DNA of 64,000 bases, from assembly GCA_948470475.1 (NCBI GenBank), contig OX419335.1, positions 33,155,319-33,219,318 of the forward strand. Direction: 5' to 3'. Shown piece by piece: positions 36,501-47,741 of the stretch. Made by a program: the position numbers and the translations under genes. Below the pieces are notes generated by a model. It saw only the letters and a program-made list of their open reading frames with translations, searched no databases and was not told the DNA's origin. Origin of the DNA: Galaxea fascicularis (taxonomy: Eukaryota; Cnidaria; Anthozoa; Scleractinia; Euphylliidae). Position 1 is the first letter of the stretch; every line of letters begins with the position of its first letter.

Positions 36501-39360
36501 AGGTGGAGATCAGGCCCCGGTTCAGTTCAAAGGCTGGATAGCGCTATCCACCGGGCCCGGTTTTTCGCTAATCCAAAATTAATAATTAATCAAGGAGTAT
36601 ATTTCTTCATCTCCAAACGTCGTTCAACGTTGATATTCTGTAAAATTTTGATTAGGGGAAGACAATCCTGATAAACAAAAAGCAGCAGAAACAACTTTCA
36701 TCCAAAAGTTGAAAACTGCAACCAAAGTTTACGCTAATCCTGGATTAGGTTAATCGGCTTTCGAGCAACCGGGGCCGGATAAATATCTATCGATCCAGCG
36801 GATAGTGCAATTAGCTTTCCCAATACTTATCCGCTGGATAGTGATTTAGCTGGTGGATAGCGCTATCCAACGTTTGAACAACCGGGGCCAGAATTATAAA
36901 GTAGAACACTTATTGGCAATTATGCACTGCGCCCATACCGTGACCTTGAGTGTCCTTGACAAGATTATTGTATAATTTGTAGCAAGATGCTGTCACAAAC
37001 GCTGATTTCGAAATTCACTGTGAGCTTTCGGCCAATCAGAAAAAAAATGGCGAGTTTAATGCATGTTTTATCATTTGTCTAATTGGCTGGTGAGACCGCC
37101 TACAATATATTACAATTTGATTATGACCAGCTCTATCAAAGACGTGTAGGTATTGATGAATACGGCCGTTAGCTCAGCTATCCCATTATTACATATTACT
37201 TTATTTTTTCAAATTTAGATTTGGAAGCAGCATGGGGACAATCTTCTGGACGCTGTTTGGCTTGATAGATCAGAGCAGTTTTCAAATTGATGCCCACGGA
37301 TATGGTGCTATTTGGAAGACTGGGTTGGTGTTATTTGGTACTTTTAACATCGTAGCTGTTCTCGTGGCACTCAACATGTTGATCGCAATTCTGAATGAAT
37401 CTTACACTCGGATAACGGTAAGAGCTAGTAATACACACACGCATGAGCAAAATAAGGAAATGGCTGGCGCATTCGTTGAACCTCCCGAATTTTTTTGCCG
37501 GTGCTCTCAAGTTAACTCCAAAGATACCAATTTTTTTCTCATGTTTAATCGGTATTATCCTCCTTATAGCACACTCAACAGAGTTACTCAATTCTGATTG
37601 GTCGAGAGCAGTACAATTGATCACAAATAGTACTCCGGCCTGGTTGTATATTTTTCCCCAAACTGTTAAGACTTCTCATGCAACCATGCACTACAAGGTC
37701 AATCAGTTACTCCAGATCAGAAGCAGGAGTTATTTCATTTCAGTTTCGTGTCATGACAACATAAGTGGGTCCAGGGAGAGGGTCCTCTCTCATTATAACC
37801 TCTGAACGAAACTTTTTATGTCTTATTGCTTGGTGCGGGCTAGAGCCGGGGGTGTGGTATCTGCAGACCTTGTGTTTGTAAGGATGTGTGCGTACAAGTA
37901 TGTCAAGTGTGTGCATGCGAGTATCTGAGTATATCTAGCATGTGAGTTATTTATGTATTTATTTTTGTAAATTGACGCATATCATAAAACAAAAATGTCT
38001 TAACAGGTATTTTGAATTGTTGTCAGGAAAACTTGGACACAGAGTGGAAATTCACGAGAACTAAGTTGTGGTTGCAATGGATTCACAAGAAAGGCGTTCT
38101 TCCCCCACCTTTTAATGTTCTGTACCTATTGCTACCGCTCCGCTGGCTTGTTGACCGTCTGTTCACACTGAAGGTACTGCCCAGATACCTTCTTGGCCAG
38201 TAACAGCTCAAGACGTAATTTTTCTCGCTGTTGAATTCATACAAAGTATGAAAATGATAATCTGAGAATCGCAAAAAGTAGACTGAATGGAAAATATGGG
38301 TGTGTGAGTGTTCAGAGGCAGAGAGTTGTGTTAGGGATGCAAATGTGGCGTTAATTTTGCAAGAACTTTTCAACAAAAGTCTGGCTGGTTAACGTGTTCA
38401 TCATACACTAAACTGGATTTGCTTTTATTTAGCATATCATTTATTGAATTATTTTTTATTCTTGTATAGTTTATTCAGTATTTTTTTTTTTTAGAGATAT
38501 TAGTATACTTGCTACCTAAAAGGTCATTGATTGATTGACTGACTAACTGACTGACTGATTGACTGATTTATTGCTTGCTTGAGTGATTGATTGATTTATT
38601 GGTTGATTGATTGATTCTTTAGATATTTTCCAGACGGTTAATCAACGCGAAGCCAGAAACTGCTAAGAAAGTTCGGATTGACGAGAAAGAGGTACAAGGA
38701 AGCTTAGATGAAATAGTTGAGTTTTTAAAATCGAATGTTAAATTTTAAACAAAGCAACCGTTAGAGCAACGGTTTCCTTTGCAAAAATTCTAAAAAAAAT
38801 GACCATTCTTGCTGTATCGTTAATTCATAAGAGCTTTCACGACGAATTATTTGTTCAATTTCGTAAAATCAAGTCCTGGAAACCACTGCCATGTTATCAA
38901 CATCAACTTAGTATCGCATTTATTGCAAGTGGCCAACTTAAATTATGTACCAGTAGCAGATTTAACTCGTTTACAGGTCCTGTTTGGTCCACTTGTCAGT
39001 ATTTGAATTTTCAAGCTGTCAAGCTGAGCTCCTTTTTTTTTTCATTGGCCCGGTGTTCATAACTGTAATGCATGGTAATATTTCACACTTGACAAATTCA
39101 AGTGGCACCAATCTTGTACTCTTTTCGCTAGTTTCCGCTTGTGCTCCAGAGGAAGACTAATTAGACTCATGAATTGTGCTCACTACATTTGTTTTTGTTC
39201 TCTTTAGAGACGAGAGGTGATCCGTCACCTGTTGCTGAGGTACCTCGCCAGGAAGCCTTGCCAAACAGAGGCTGGAACCGAGTCAAGTGACTCAGAGCGG
39301 GAAAACGAAAACGAGATGAATGACACAAAAGAAACCGAAACCCCAGAAACAAACTTGTAG
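30600..39360 (+). CDS. TRPC-type cation channel, complete, seven exons
   Basis: Exons: 30600-31508, 33658-33961, 35272-35776, 37219-37417, 38027-38173, 38623-38691, 39208-39360 (TAG). All junctions are GT-AG and all phases agree, giving 761 residues, a normal TRPC size. The start ATG is preceded by an in-frame TAG five codons upstream. Residues about 35-190 hold ankyrin repeats; about 215-275 is the TRP_2 linker (DPIHNACVLSKELAGIAEQD, FRKEYLELSDGCKEFA); 304-310 FVGHPYS matches the TRPC pre-S1 helix. Exons 2-4 encode the membrane segments, with the pore region IFWTLFGLIDQSSF and the S6 helix VLVALNMLIAILNESY. Exon 5 carries the TRP helix EWKFTRTKLWLQW and LPPPFNVL. TRPC channels are calcium-permeable plasma-membrane channels usually opened after phospholipase C activation. 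The C-terminus is short and Glu/Lys-rich, without an obvious PDZ ligand. Subtype cannot be assigned. Confidence 0.9.
32055..33386. mobile_element. TTAA-flanked DNA transposon in TRPC intron 1
   Basis: Perfect 13-bp inverted ends GGTTACTGCAAAC and GTTTGCAGTAACC lie directly inside TTAA at 32051-32054 and 33387-33390. TTAA duplication is typical of piggyBac and Kolobok superfamilies. The 1.33-kb element has only a 182-codon ORF and no recognisable transposase, so it is non-autonomous or an internally deleted relic. Confidence 0.75.
32745..33293 (-). CDS. Hypothetical 182-aa ORF inside the TTAA transposon
   Basis: It starts at ATG. Residues about 40-70 are hydrophobic (one possible membrane helix, around FFAATVLFQLISIFCLHS). 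The rest is basic/acidic with KRSRKEK and GPRKKKSG, which look like nuclear localisation signals. It could be the remnant 5' exon of a transposase starting at the internal Met before KRSRKEK. I do not recognise a domain. Confidence 0.3.
   Translation of the reverse strand: MKIKSQIARELLKKRDFLIKLINRQGVIIPRRRELPCEFFAATVLFQLISIFCLHSSVLVLVAIEIIFVDMKRSRKEKSPWVKTKAKTGPRKKKSGEFGDEKKKIIADTDKGSWFDPPSQIGEEKSGDEQCSTSSESVVGISRKKIMRTNLPEKRKVMREPLPRTSQDYSSSSDLFLFSPIS
33510..33535. repeat. (GACG)n microsatellite
   Basis: About five repeats of GACG in TRPC intron 1, roughly 120 bp before exon 2. Confidence 0.7.
34540..35010 (+). pseudogene. LINE 3' end fragment in TRPC intron 2
   Basis: Translation gives TVYKILHGAAPSYVKSQLQ, then after a one-base shift KAPGEWNRLPDDVRCKTL and IFKRA. 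This is the conserved C-terminal tail that follows the RT domain of CR1/L2-type LINEs. The 3' end has AATAAAGTCATATATAAATG followed by (ATGT)n. Stops and a frameshift show that it is inactive. Confidence 0.8.
36513..36889. mobile_element. Nested MITEs with GGCCCCGGTT ends
   Basis: Outer ends are GGCCCCGGTTCAGTTCAAA and its inverse TTTGAACAACCGGGGCC, each followed by GGATAGCGCTATCCA. A second palindromic element lies inside, bounded by GGGCCCGGTTTTTCGCTAAT and ATCGGCTTTCGAGCAACCGG. Located in TRPC intron 3. Confidence 0.7.
38521..38615. repeat. TGAT/TGAC microsatellite abutting the TRPC exon 6 acceptor
   Basis: About 90 bp of ATTGATTGACTGACTAACTG-type repeat. It ends 8 bp before the exon 38623-38691, whose acceptor is TTCTTTAG. 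It contains CTAAC and several CTGAC strings, which are good branch-point matches. Confidence 0.85.
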
Positions 39361-40462
39361 TGCAGTCAACGAGTAGACGTATACCTAGACGCTTTAACAA
39401 TAATCTATTAATTTTGAAGAACTAGCCACCAAATACAAAGTGTAGGCATACATTTCCGTCGGAGACCAAGAACTGATGAAGCCTTCACTCACTCGAGAAT
39501 TTTAAATCAGTAACCTACTCTGGTTTAGGAAGGTTTACGGTATGAGAAAGATTTAAAATCATTTCTAATCAGCTGCCCTGAACATGCAGTAAACAAGGCT
39601 TAAAACAAGGCTTAATTTAGAAAGTACCTCTAAGCCCTCTGGGCTTGAGTTGGGTTAGTGGAAACCTTATATCTGCCAACTTTTCCTGACTCAAAGGCGT
39701 GAGATTTTTTATCCTTCCTTATATCATATTAGAACCCGGGATGTGTATCGCTTAACGCGACCTTGTCCGCAGTGTATTTCCTTAAAAAATCAGAGATTTC
39801 GGGAAAAGCATCGTCATTCACTCGTTTTACATGAACTTTTCGCTTCTTGCCTTGGTTTGAGTTCACCGATATAATAGCACAGATGTTTTCAGCCGCCAAG
39901 CGTGAGAAATTGGTCTCGATGCATGAATTGGCGTGAAATCAAAGTTTTCAACCCACTGACAGGCGTGAGATACATGCCTAAAGCGTGGTAGTTGGCGCTG
40001 AACCTTTGATCCATTGTTGGATTTCCTAACAAACAAATGCTTTTCCAAGAGCACTCGTTGCTCCCTATTTAAACCGAAACTTTTCTTTTCACTCTCGCCC
40101 CAAAATCAGCCGTCAAAACACAGCTTAACTTCCTTCTTAGAGAGTCTCTTATAAGGTACAGTGCTTCTTCACAGAACTGAAAAGATCAAGCTTGTCATTA
40201 GTGTTCAGATTACTGTTGTAGGTAATACCTGCGTCGTAACGCAGCAACAACTGGGACTGGAACTACCGCATCTCGCAACCGGCGATGTAGAGGGTGCCTG
40301 TTTTCCCGACGCTTAGAGTCGAAGCTGAGGAAAAGACATTTTCCTTGTTTTACAATCACATCGTCGGGGACACCCAACGACAAGTTTAGGTAGATATCTG
40401 TTCGGCGGAGAGTAGTTCGCCTTAAGTCTTCGGCGTCGATCAAAGAGTGCACGCGGATTTTC
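39361..40462. other. Intergenic, 3' of the TRPC gene
   Basis: No gene recognised. It presumably includes the TRPC 3' UTR. No clear AATAAA was found near the stop. Confidence 0.4.
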
Positions 40463-40862
40463 GCCCGGGTGGGTACTCCCTTATATGGGCTATACAGGTA
40501 TGTGCGGCGCCAAAGGGTATGCTTTTTTTAGCCGTTTTGGTCTGAAATAGGGTATCATTTTTGACCATTTTGGTCTGAAACAGGGTACAGTTTGTGCACT
40601 CTAGTCTTGAATTGGCGACGCATTATGCAACCTGGTTGAGAGTGAGGAATTTTAAACTGGAAACTTTGTACAGTTTTGTATCCTACTTAATAAAAGCGTA
40701 CAGACATTGCTTTTAACATTTGCCTGACCTAGGGAACTAATTATAAGGCAGGTCTGAAATAGAGTAGGGAAAGTCACAGGTTTTGGTCTTAAATAGGATA
40801 AGGCTCGTTTCAGGAAGCGTTCCGCACACCCCATCCAATTTTTCTGCAAGTACCCGCCCCAG
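40463..40862. mobile_element. Element with GGGCGGGTACT-like ends
   Basis: Left GCCCGGGTGGGTACTCCC; right AAGTACCCGCCCC. Inside are repeated GTCTGAAATAGGGTA strings. The arms have diverged and no ORF is intact. Similar elements are, from memory, frequent in coral genomes. Confidence 0.5.
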
Positions 40863-40894
40863 GGATTCTTGTAACTGAAATGTGGCCTACAAAA

Positions 40895-41140
40895 AGTCAC
40901 AATGGAGAAATAGCAGTCCCTGGCCGTTTTCGGAAGGGTTATATTCGCTGTTTTTGGCAGTTAAAAACGTCAGCTGGCATTTTCGGAGAGCAAATAATTC
41001 CCTAGAAAGTTTGTGCAAAGTTCACTTTCAAAAACTAGCATTTTCTCAGAGAAAGAATTTGTTCCCTAAACTTTTCGGGCAATTAAAATTTCAGCAAAGC
41101 AATCCGAACAGATCAAGTTCGTCTAGCTAATGGAAAAATC
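40895..41140 (+). repeat. Dispersed repeat, copy in forward orientation
   Basis: The segment with GCATTTTCGGAGAGCAAATA, TTCCCTAAACTTTTCGGGCA and AATCCGAACAGATCAA reappears inverted at 63375-63535 with scattered mismatches. Family unknown. Confidence 0.65.
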
Positions 41141-41451
41141 ACACTTTAAACAGGCTTCAAACACCAGAAGGTACTTAAAAATGCCTTGACTTTACAGGTT
41201 TTAGTTGATTTGGCTCGTTGGTTGCCCCTGCATCGAGTCTAGTTGTCTTTCCAAATGATCACCCAAATCATTGAAGAAATGCCTGGTAAATGTCTTCTGG
41301 GAAAATTGTTGTACACGTGCTAGAGGTGGTGAAATGAAAACCTCTTTGTGTGGTGGGGGGAGGGGGTGGGGTTCTTTTGTAGTTTTGAGGGTTTCCCTTT
41401 TTTGAACGAAGATCCCACGGCGCTTTAAATAACAAAGTACATTCTTTTTGT

Positions 41452-41808
41452 TAGAAGAACGTCTAATTTTGGGGCTGAGGCTCAACGTTCTTAATTTTTT
41501 TGGGGGGCGAATTGAGGCTAAACCAATAAAGACTTGACCAGTAAACCCCAGTTGCTTGTAACATGGTTGTGCGGCTTACTCTGATGCTACGAACAAGATG
41601 CCGCGCCAACCAACTGATGGTAAATTTGGTTTTATAAAAAGCATTGAAATTAAAAGAGGTCCACAACGTAACAAAAACGAATGAGCAAAATAAAGACGTT
41701 CTTACTGACTCTCAACCTTGGTATGTTCTTTGTGTGTTCTTAAAATTTCGCTAATCTCAGCCTCAAAGTTTTTTTATAAAAAGGTTCTTATAAAAAAAAA
41801 GAGTGTAT
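41452..41808. mobile_element. 'TTATAAGAACGTC' element, copy B
   Basis: Same order of blocks as copy A at 10264: AGAACGTCTAAT, GGGCTGAGGCTCAACG, CGCGCCAACCAACTGATGG, GAGCAAAATAAAGACGTT, and a terminal TTATAAAAAAAAAGAGTGTA. No coding capacity. Confidence 0.6.
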
Positions 41809-42271
41809 TACTAAATGCTTACTCTCTCATCAATCGTGTCAACTTTGGCTATCTGGGCGACTGATCATCTGTACTGAACAAACAGGTATTTCCTAATGCT
41901 TTAACTTCTAAAAAAGCTCAAAATCATGAGATAAGTGTTTTGCACTTCGCTAACAGATGTTTTTATATAAGGCAATTTTCGTTTATTTAAGATAACGTGG
42001 GCTTTTAAGTTTCGATTAGTTCACGTTCGTGATTAAGGTTAAAGTAAGCACTAGTTGGGAATCGAAATCAGATTTAAAGAACAGCTTTATCGGAAAAGTG
42101 TGTTCTACGCCTTTGAGCAAAAACCGGAAAATTGGATAACGCCGTACAGAATTGTAAGTATATCAATATTATATTCTAAAGCTTTCTTGTTTCTGTTTTC
42201 GTCTTATTCCATTTTTAAGTCGTTATATAGGAGGCCCACACGTGTATTTTTCGCTTGCAGTTGACTAGCTA

Positions 42272-45200
42272 CAACGAGTTGCAAAAATACTTGAGACACT
42301 GTACGCCATTTGGCCTTAAATGACGTTTCCATGATCTTCCGCTTTCCCTCCCCCTCCCCCTCTTATCAAAGTTGTTAACGGTGCAGCACCATGCTCGAAA
42401 CTTTGAGGAACAACTTTGAAAGGGGGAGAGGGAGGGGGTGAGTATTGCATGTCACAGATTTGTTAGCAGCAGCGTTTTAGAGAAAGAAGAGACGTTTTTG
42501 ATGGCGAATGTCTCAACAATTTTGCAACTGGTTGTCTCAATGCTAGTGCACTGTATGGCCACTTTATTAGTTAGGGAATCTGGGCGAGAGCTATTGTAGT
42601 TTTTGCTTTTAATGAGGTGTTTAAAACAAATAGGGTTTCATTGTCTTACATCACGTGAATTAAAAATGGCCAGCGGATAAAGCTCATTTTGTGCTGTTTA
42701 TCGTACGACGTAATCGGAGCGTATTTCACTGCTTTTACAGAGCAAACCCGAAAACATTCTTAAGCTTCGATATAGACTACTTATATAACTCCGTTTTTGC
42801 TCTTACGGTTTGTAAAGACGTGATTCTAAGCCATTTACTGTGAATCTCCGTCAGGCAGGAGGTTTACCTTTTCAAATGATGCCAAAAGCCGACACTAGAT
42901 TGAGGAGATAAGCTGTTGTTGATGTAAAAGAATTAGCCACATAAACAGACATTCTAATGTGATCGCGTGCCATTAAATCCAGCTGCTTAGAAAACAGCGG
43001 CAGAATACATAAAATGAAATGCCAAAGTGCTGTCAATGCTTTGCATCGTTTATGTTACAGTGATTGATACGTTTTTTACTAATTTCCACAAAGGACTGTT
43101 ACCAAATTCAACGGTCTACCATTCTAGCACGGTCTACCATTGCGTTCACTAAAAAATACATTAAGATATCATATATCTTACTCTTCGATGGTAGACCGTG
43201 CTAAAATGGTAGACCGTCAGAAAATCAAAGGAAATGCATATTACACTTATAATCGTTTTACCACTGTTCTCGTTTGGCATTTGTCACTATTTAGGATTGG
43301 AAAGAAATGATAGTAGTCCAAGTAGTTTTCTCCTAAAGCCATTTACTCAAAAAATAACGCAATCACGGAATGTTACATGACCAAATAGCATGCCAATTGT
43401 TCTTGCCTTACAAAATAAAAGGGACCAAATTACCACACTGTTGTCAGATAAAATTAATTGCCTAGTAGTCTTGTAGGGCGGTCTTTATTGTCGGCTAAAA
43501 TCAAATGTAAGCAGTTATGCATTGGCGCGATTGTATTGTCAATAATGTCACTTCGCATTGAGCATTGACTATGGTGTGGTCTCTACTGGTAGTGTTAACT
43601 CTTGAAAAGTCTCACACCTGTCATATCTTGTAAACGCTTTAAGTTGGGCGTCTATGTCTAGACGCCCTAGACGTAGGGTGTCTATTAAGTTGCACGAACA
43701 AAAGGAAAGAATACACTCCGATTTGTTACGTCATTAACTGCAAGTTAAGAAAATTCGACGAATTCAAATTTAGTTTTTTGCATACTCTCTCACGAACTAG
43801 AACGTCAATATGTCTAAGACTATAAAAAGGAAATATAGTTCTTCAAAATTAATTGCTAAGCTCCATTGTTGCATCCTTCATACCAGAGAAAACAAAGTTC
43901 ACTTTTATACCTTAATTAGACAACGAGTTGCAAAAATACTTGAGACACTGTACGCCATTTGGCCTTAAATGACGTTTCCATGATCTTCCGCTTTCCCTCC
44001 CCCTCCCCCTCTTATCAAAGTTGTTAACGGTGCAGCACCATGCTCGAAACTTTGAGGAACAACTTTGAAAGGGGGAGAGGGAGGGGGTGAGTATTGCATG
44101 TCACAGATTTGTTAGCAGCAGCGTTTTAGAGAAAGAAGAGACGTTTTTGATGGCGAATGTCTCAACAATTTTGCAACTGGTTGTCTCAATGCTAGTGCAC
44201 TGTATGGCCACTTTATTAGTTAGGGAATCTGGGCGAGAGCTATTGTAGTTTTTGCTTTTAATGAGGTGTTTAAAACAAATAGGGTTTCATTGTCTTACAT
44301 CACGTGAATTAAAAATGGCCAGCGGATAAAGCTCATTTTGTGCTGTTTATCGTACGACGTAATCGGAGCGTATTTCACTGCTTTTACAGAGCAAACCCGA
44401 AAACATTCTTAAGCTTCGATATAGACTACTTATATAACTCCGTTTTTGCTCTTACGGTTTGTAAAGACGTGATTCTAAGCCATTTACTGTGAATCTCCGT
44501 CAGGCAGGAGGTTTACCTTTTCAAATGATGCCAAAAGCCGACACTAGATTGAGGAGATAAGCTGTTGTTGATGTAAAAGAATTAGCCACATAAACAGACA
44601 TTCTAATGTGATCGCGTGCCATTAAATCCAGCTGCTTAGAAAACAGCGGCAGAATACATAAAATGAAATGCCAAAGTGCTGTCAATGCTTTGCATCGTTT
44701 ATGTTACAGTGATTGATACGTTTTTTACTAATTTCCACAAAGGACTGTTACCAAATTCAACGGTCTACCATTCTAGCACGGTCTACCATTGCGTTCACTA
44801 AAAAATACATTAAGATATCATATATCTTACTCTTCGATGGTAGACCGTGCTAAAATGGTAGACCGTCAGAAAATCAAAGGAAATGCATATTACACTTATA
44901 ATCGTTTTACCACTGTTCTCGTTTGGCATTTGTCACTATTTAGGATTGGAAAGAAATGATAGTAGTCCAAGTAGTTTTCTCCTAAAGCCATTTACTCAAA
45001 AAATAACGCAATCACGGAATGTTACATGACCAAATAGCATGCCAATTGTTCTTGCCTTACAAAATAAAAGGGACCAAATTACCACACTGTTGTCAGATAA
45101 AATTAATTGCCTAGTAGTCTTGTAGGGCGGTCTTTATTGTCGGCTAAAATCAAATGTAAGCAGTTATGCATTGGCGCGATTGTATTGTCAATAATGTCAC

Positions 45201-45832
45201 TTCGCATTGAGCATTGACTATGGTGTGGTCTCTACTGGTAGTGTTAACTCTTGAAAAGTCTCACACCTGTCATATCTTGTAAACGCTTTAAGTTGCGCGT
45301 CTATGTCTAGACGCCCTAGACGTAGGGTGTCTATTAAGTTGCACGAACAAAAGGAAAGAATACACTCCGATTTGTTACGTCATTAACTGCAAGTTAAGAA
45401 AATTCGACGAATTCAAATTTAGTTTTTTGCATACTCTCTCACGAACTAGAACGTCAATATGTCTAAGACTATAAAAAGGAAATATAGTTCTTCAAAATTA
45501 ATTGCTAAGCTCCATTGTTGCATCCTTCATACCAGAGAAAACAAAGTTCACTTTTATACCTTAATTAGACAACGAGTTGCAAAAATACTTGAGACACTGT
45601 ACGCCATTTGGCCTTAAATGACGTTTCCATGATCTTCCGCTTTCCCTCCCCCTCCCCCTCTTATCAAAGTTGTTAACGGTGCAGCACCATGCTCGAAACT
45701 TTGAGGAACAACTTTGAAAGGGGGAGAGGGAGGGGGTGAGTATTGCATGTCACAGATTTGTTAGCAGCAGCGTTTTAGAGAAAGAAGAGACGTTTTTGAT
45801 GGCGAATGTCTCAACAATTTTGCAACTGGTTG
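42272..45832. repeat. 1,649-bp tandem repeat, 2.16 copies
   Basis: The unit starting CAACGAGTTGCAAAAATAC occurs at 42272, 43921 and 45570, exactly 1,649 bp apart. The third copy stops at about 45832. Full units look identical apart from one noticed change (TTGGGCGTC against TTGCGCGTC). Each unit has two foldbacks. One has a C/T-rich arm (CCCTCCCCCTCCCCCTCTTA) opposite AAAGGGGGAGAGGGAGGGGG. The other is built on ACGGTCTACCAT repeats and their inverse ATGGTAGACCGT. No ORF above about 60 codons exists in the unit, so it is non-coding satellite-like DNA or a segmental duplication. Confidence 0.92.
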
Positions 45833-46772
45833 TAGCGTGTGCAAGAAAAACTTGCTGAATAAACTAGTTCAAAACATTGGTAGATCCGGAGGACTCTATT
45901 TTCCGGGTGTATCTTCAAAATCAGTGGTGCCCTAACCCGTGGTGCGAAACAATAAGTATACATTTTTCTAAACCTTACAAGTGTCACGCACCGCCACAAC
46001 CCCGAAATTTAAAATGCTCTAGTTTCCAAACGAAGCACACCATTGAGGTGTAAAATTGTAAACAGATATAAATTTATTGCCTCTTATGCCTGATGAGGAT
46101 AAAAACTTTCGTGGTTCTTTACTTTTTGATTTTTTAAAGTGATGACGCCACGTGAAAACGATCTATAGCGAATGTTACGAACCTTGCTCGTTTCGTCTTG
46201 TTAGTATTTTGATTCAAAAAATTATTTAAGTCTTATTGTGTATTTTATCTGTATCTATAAGACTGCATTGCCTTCAGTTTATAGGCTACAGTGAGCATGA
46301 ACTTGGCACAATAAACATGTCAGGTACTTCCCGAAAAAAATAGTGTCATATCACATCCCTACCGCCCTATGACGGTCACCGCTTTCTTCAAGGTGCCCGT
46401 TGTAGAGAGGTTCAACTGTACTGGCTTTACATTTGGCTGTCTTTTTTTATATTCGTGTTTTAGGGTCGCCCATTCAGAAGGAAGGACTTTTGGAATCAGA
46501 GGTAAAGTTGACGTTAATCAGGTGGCGTTAGCAAACAAACTATTTTTAGGTCGGATTAGGTACGATCTATTTAGTGAACGGGCTCTGGGAACGAGGAACA
46601 CGATCGAGCACAGTTGAAGCACGGCACCACATTGCTTCCTGTTCAATTTATTGAAAACAACAATCTTTCAATTCAGTTGGAGTGCCTTGTAAGCCAGCTG
46701 GTAAAACACTGTTTGCGGAAATCACTCAATAATGACTAAGCGATCAACCGATCAAGACGATTCAGACTGAGA
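45833..46772. other. Intergenic, 5' of the GPCR gene
   Basis: No gene recognised. The GPCR promoter and 5' UTR should lie at its right end, but no decisive element was seen. Confidence 0.35.
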
Positions 46773-47741
46773 ATGAATCAATCGATTAACGAAAGCAGTT
46801 CTAACGCGAAAGCGTGCACGTTCAACTTGGATTTCCAGATTCCCATCTGCATTCTGCTCGGGCTGACATTTGTGCTGTCCGTTAGCGAGAACATTGTAGT
46901 TTCCGTGGTCATCTGTATGGACAAGAAGCTTCGGAGGCCGTCGAATGGCTACCTGTTGAGTCTGGCCTTAAGTGACATCTGTATCGCCATCGGGCTGATT
47001 CCAATGGAAATCACCTACGTATTGTCATACCCAGAGTGGCCTCTTGGCTCTAAGGGTACCAATGCTTTGAATTCGTTTTGGCTCTTCTCTATAGCTAGTT
47101 CGTTTGTGACTCTGTTAGTAATAACGGTAGACCGTTACAAGGCTGTAATGTCTCTGGTGCGCTATAGAGATGTAGTTTCCTGGGGAAGGACTATGATTAT
47201 AATAGCATTAGTTTGGTTGTACATCGTGATTATTCTCATCTTGATGTACGTCTTCGCTCTTCTACCCACGTCGGGATTAAGTTATGAATGGAATGTGAAT
47301 TACAAAATCTATTACGCCTTTCTGGGTCTGCACATTGCTCTTCCAATGATAATCATCTGCGCACTGTATTATAAGATCTACAAAAAAGCAGTGGAGAATC
47401 GTCACCAGCTCTTGGCACGTGGGCAGCTGCATTCAGGAGGTGGCCCCGCCTCAGATACTCTGAACGGAACCAGAATGGAAGTTAAAATGGCCAAAACTGT
47501 TGGGTTTGTGTTCCTCTTCTTGGTCATTGTGTGGGTGCCAGTTTTCATCCTGGAAATTTTTTATGCTACAGGATATGGGTCCTGCATCATAGAGCAGCTT
47601 GGTGTGGTAAGCGTGTGGATCACCTGTAGCAATGGAATGATCAACCCAGTGGTATACTCTTTGAGAAACAAGGACTTTCATCGTGCCATGTTGCAAATTG
47701 TTCTCTGCAGAAGACCACGGTCTGCAAGTGCAATTAGTTAA
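46773..47741 (+). CDS. Class A (rhodopsin-like) GPCR, intact, single exon
   Basis: 322 residues from ATG to TAA with seven membrane helices: about 22-48, 58-82, 99-119, 139-162, 180-204, 240-265, 271-296. Class A landmarks are present: N40 in TM1, D68 in TM2 (LSLALSD), DRY at 120-122, W148 in TM4, P191 in TM5, W254/P256 in TM6 (VWVP) and NPVVY 291-295 in TM7. The N-terminus has two N-glycosylation sequons (NQS, NES) and no signal peptide. Intracellular loop 3 is short. Such intronless receptors form large cnidarian-specific expansions with no clear ligand; it has some similarity to the adenosine/amine/melanocortin-type group. Ligand unknown. Confidence 0.9.
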   Translation: MNQSINESSSNAKACTFNLDFQIPICILLGLTFVLSVSENIVVSVVICMDKKLRRPSNGYLLSLALSDICIAIGLIPMEITYVLSYPEWPLGSKGTNALNSFWLFSIASSFVTLLVITVDRYKAVMSLVRYRDVVSWGRTMIIIALVWLYIVIILILMYVFALLPTSGLSYEWNVNYKIYYAFLGLHIALPMIIICALYYKIYKKAVENRHQLLARGQLHSGGGPASDTLNGTRMEVKMAKTVGFVFLFLVIVWVPVFILEIFYATGYGSCIIEQLGVVSVWITCSNGMINPVVYSLRNKDFHRAMLQIVLCRRPRSASAIS

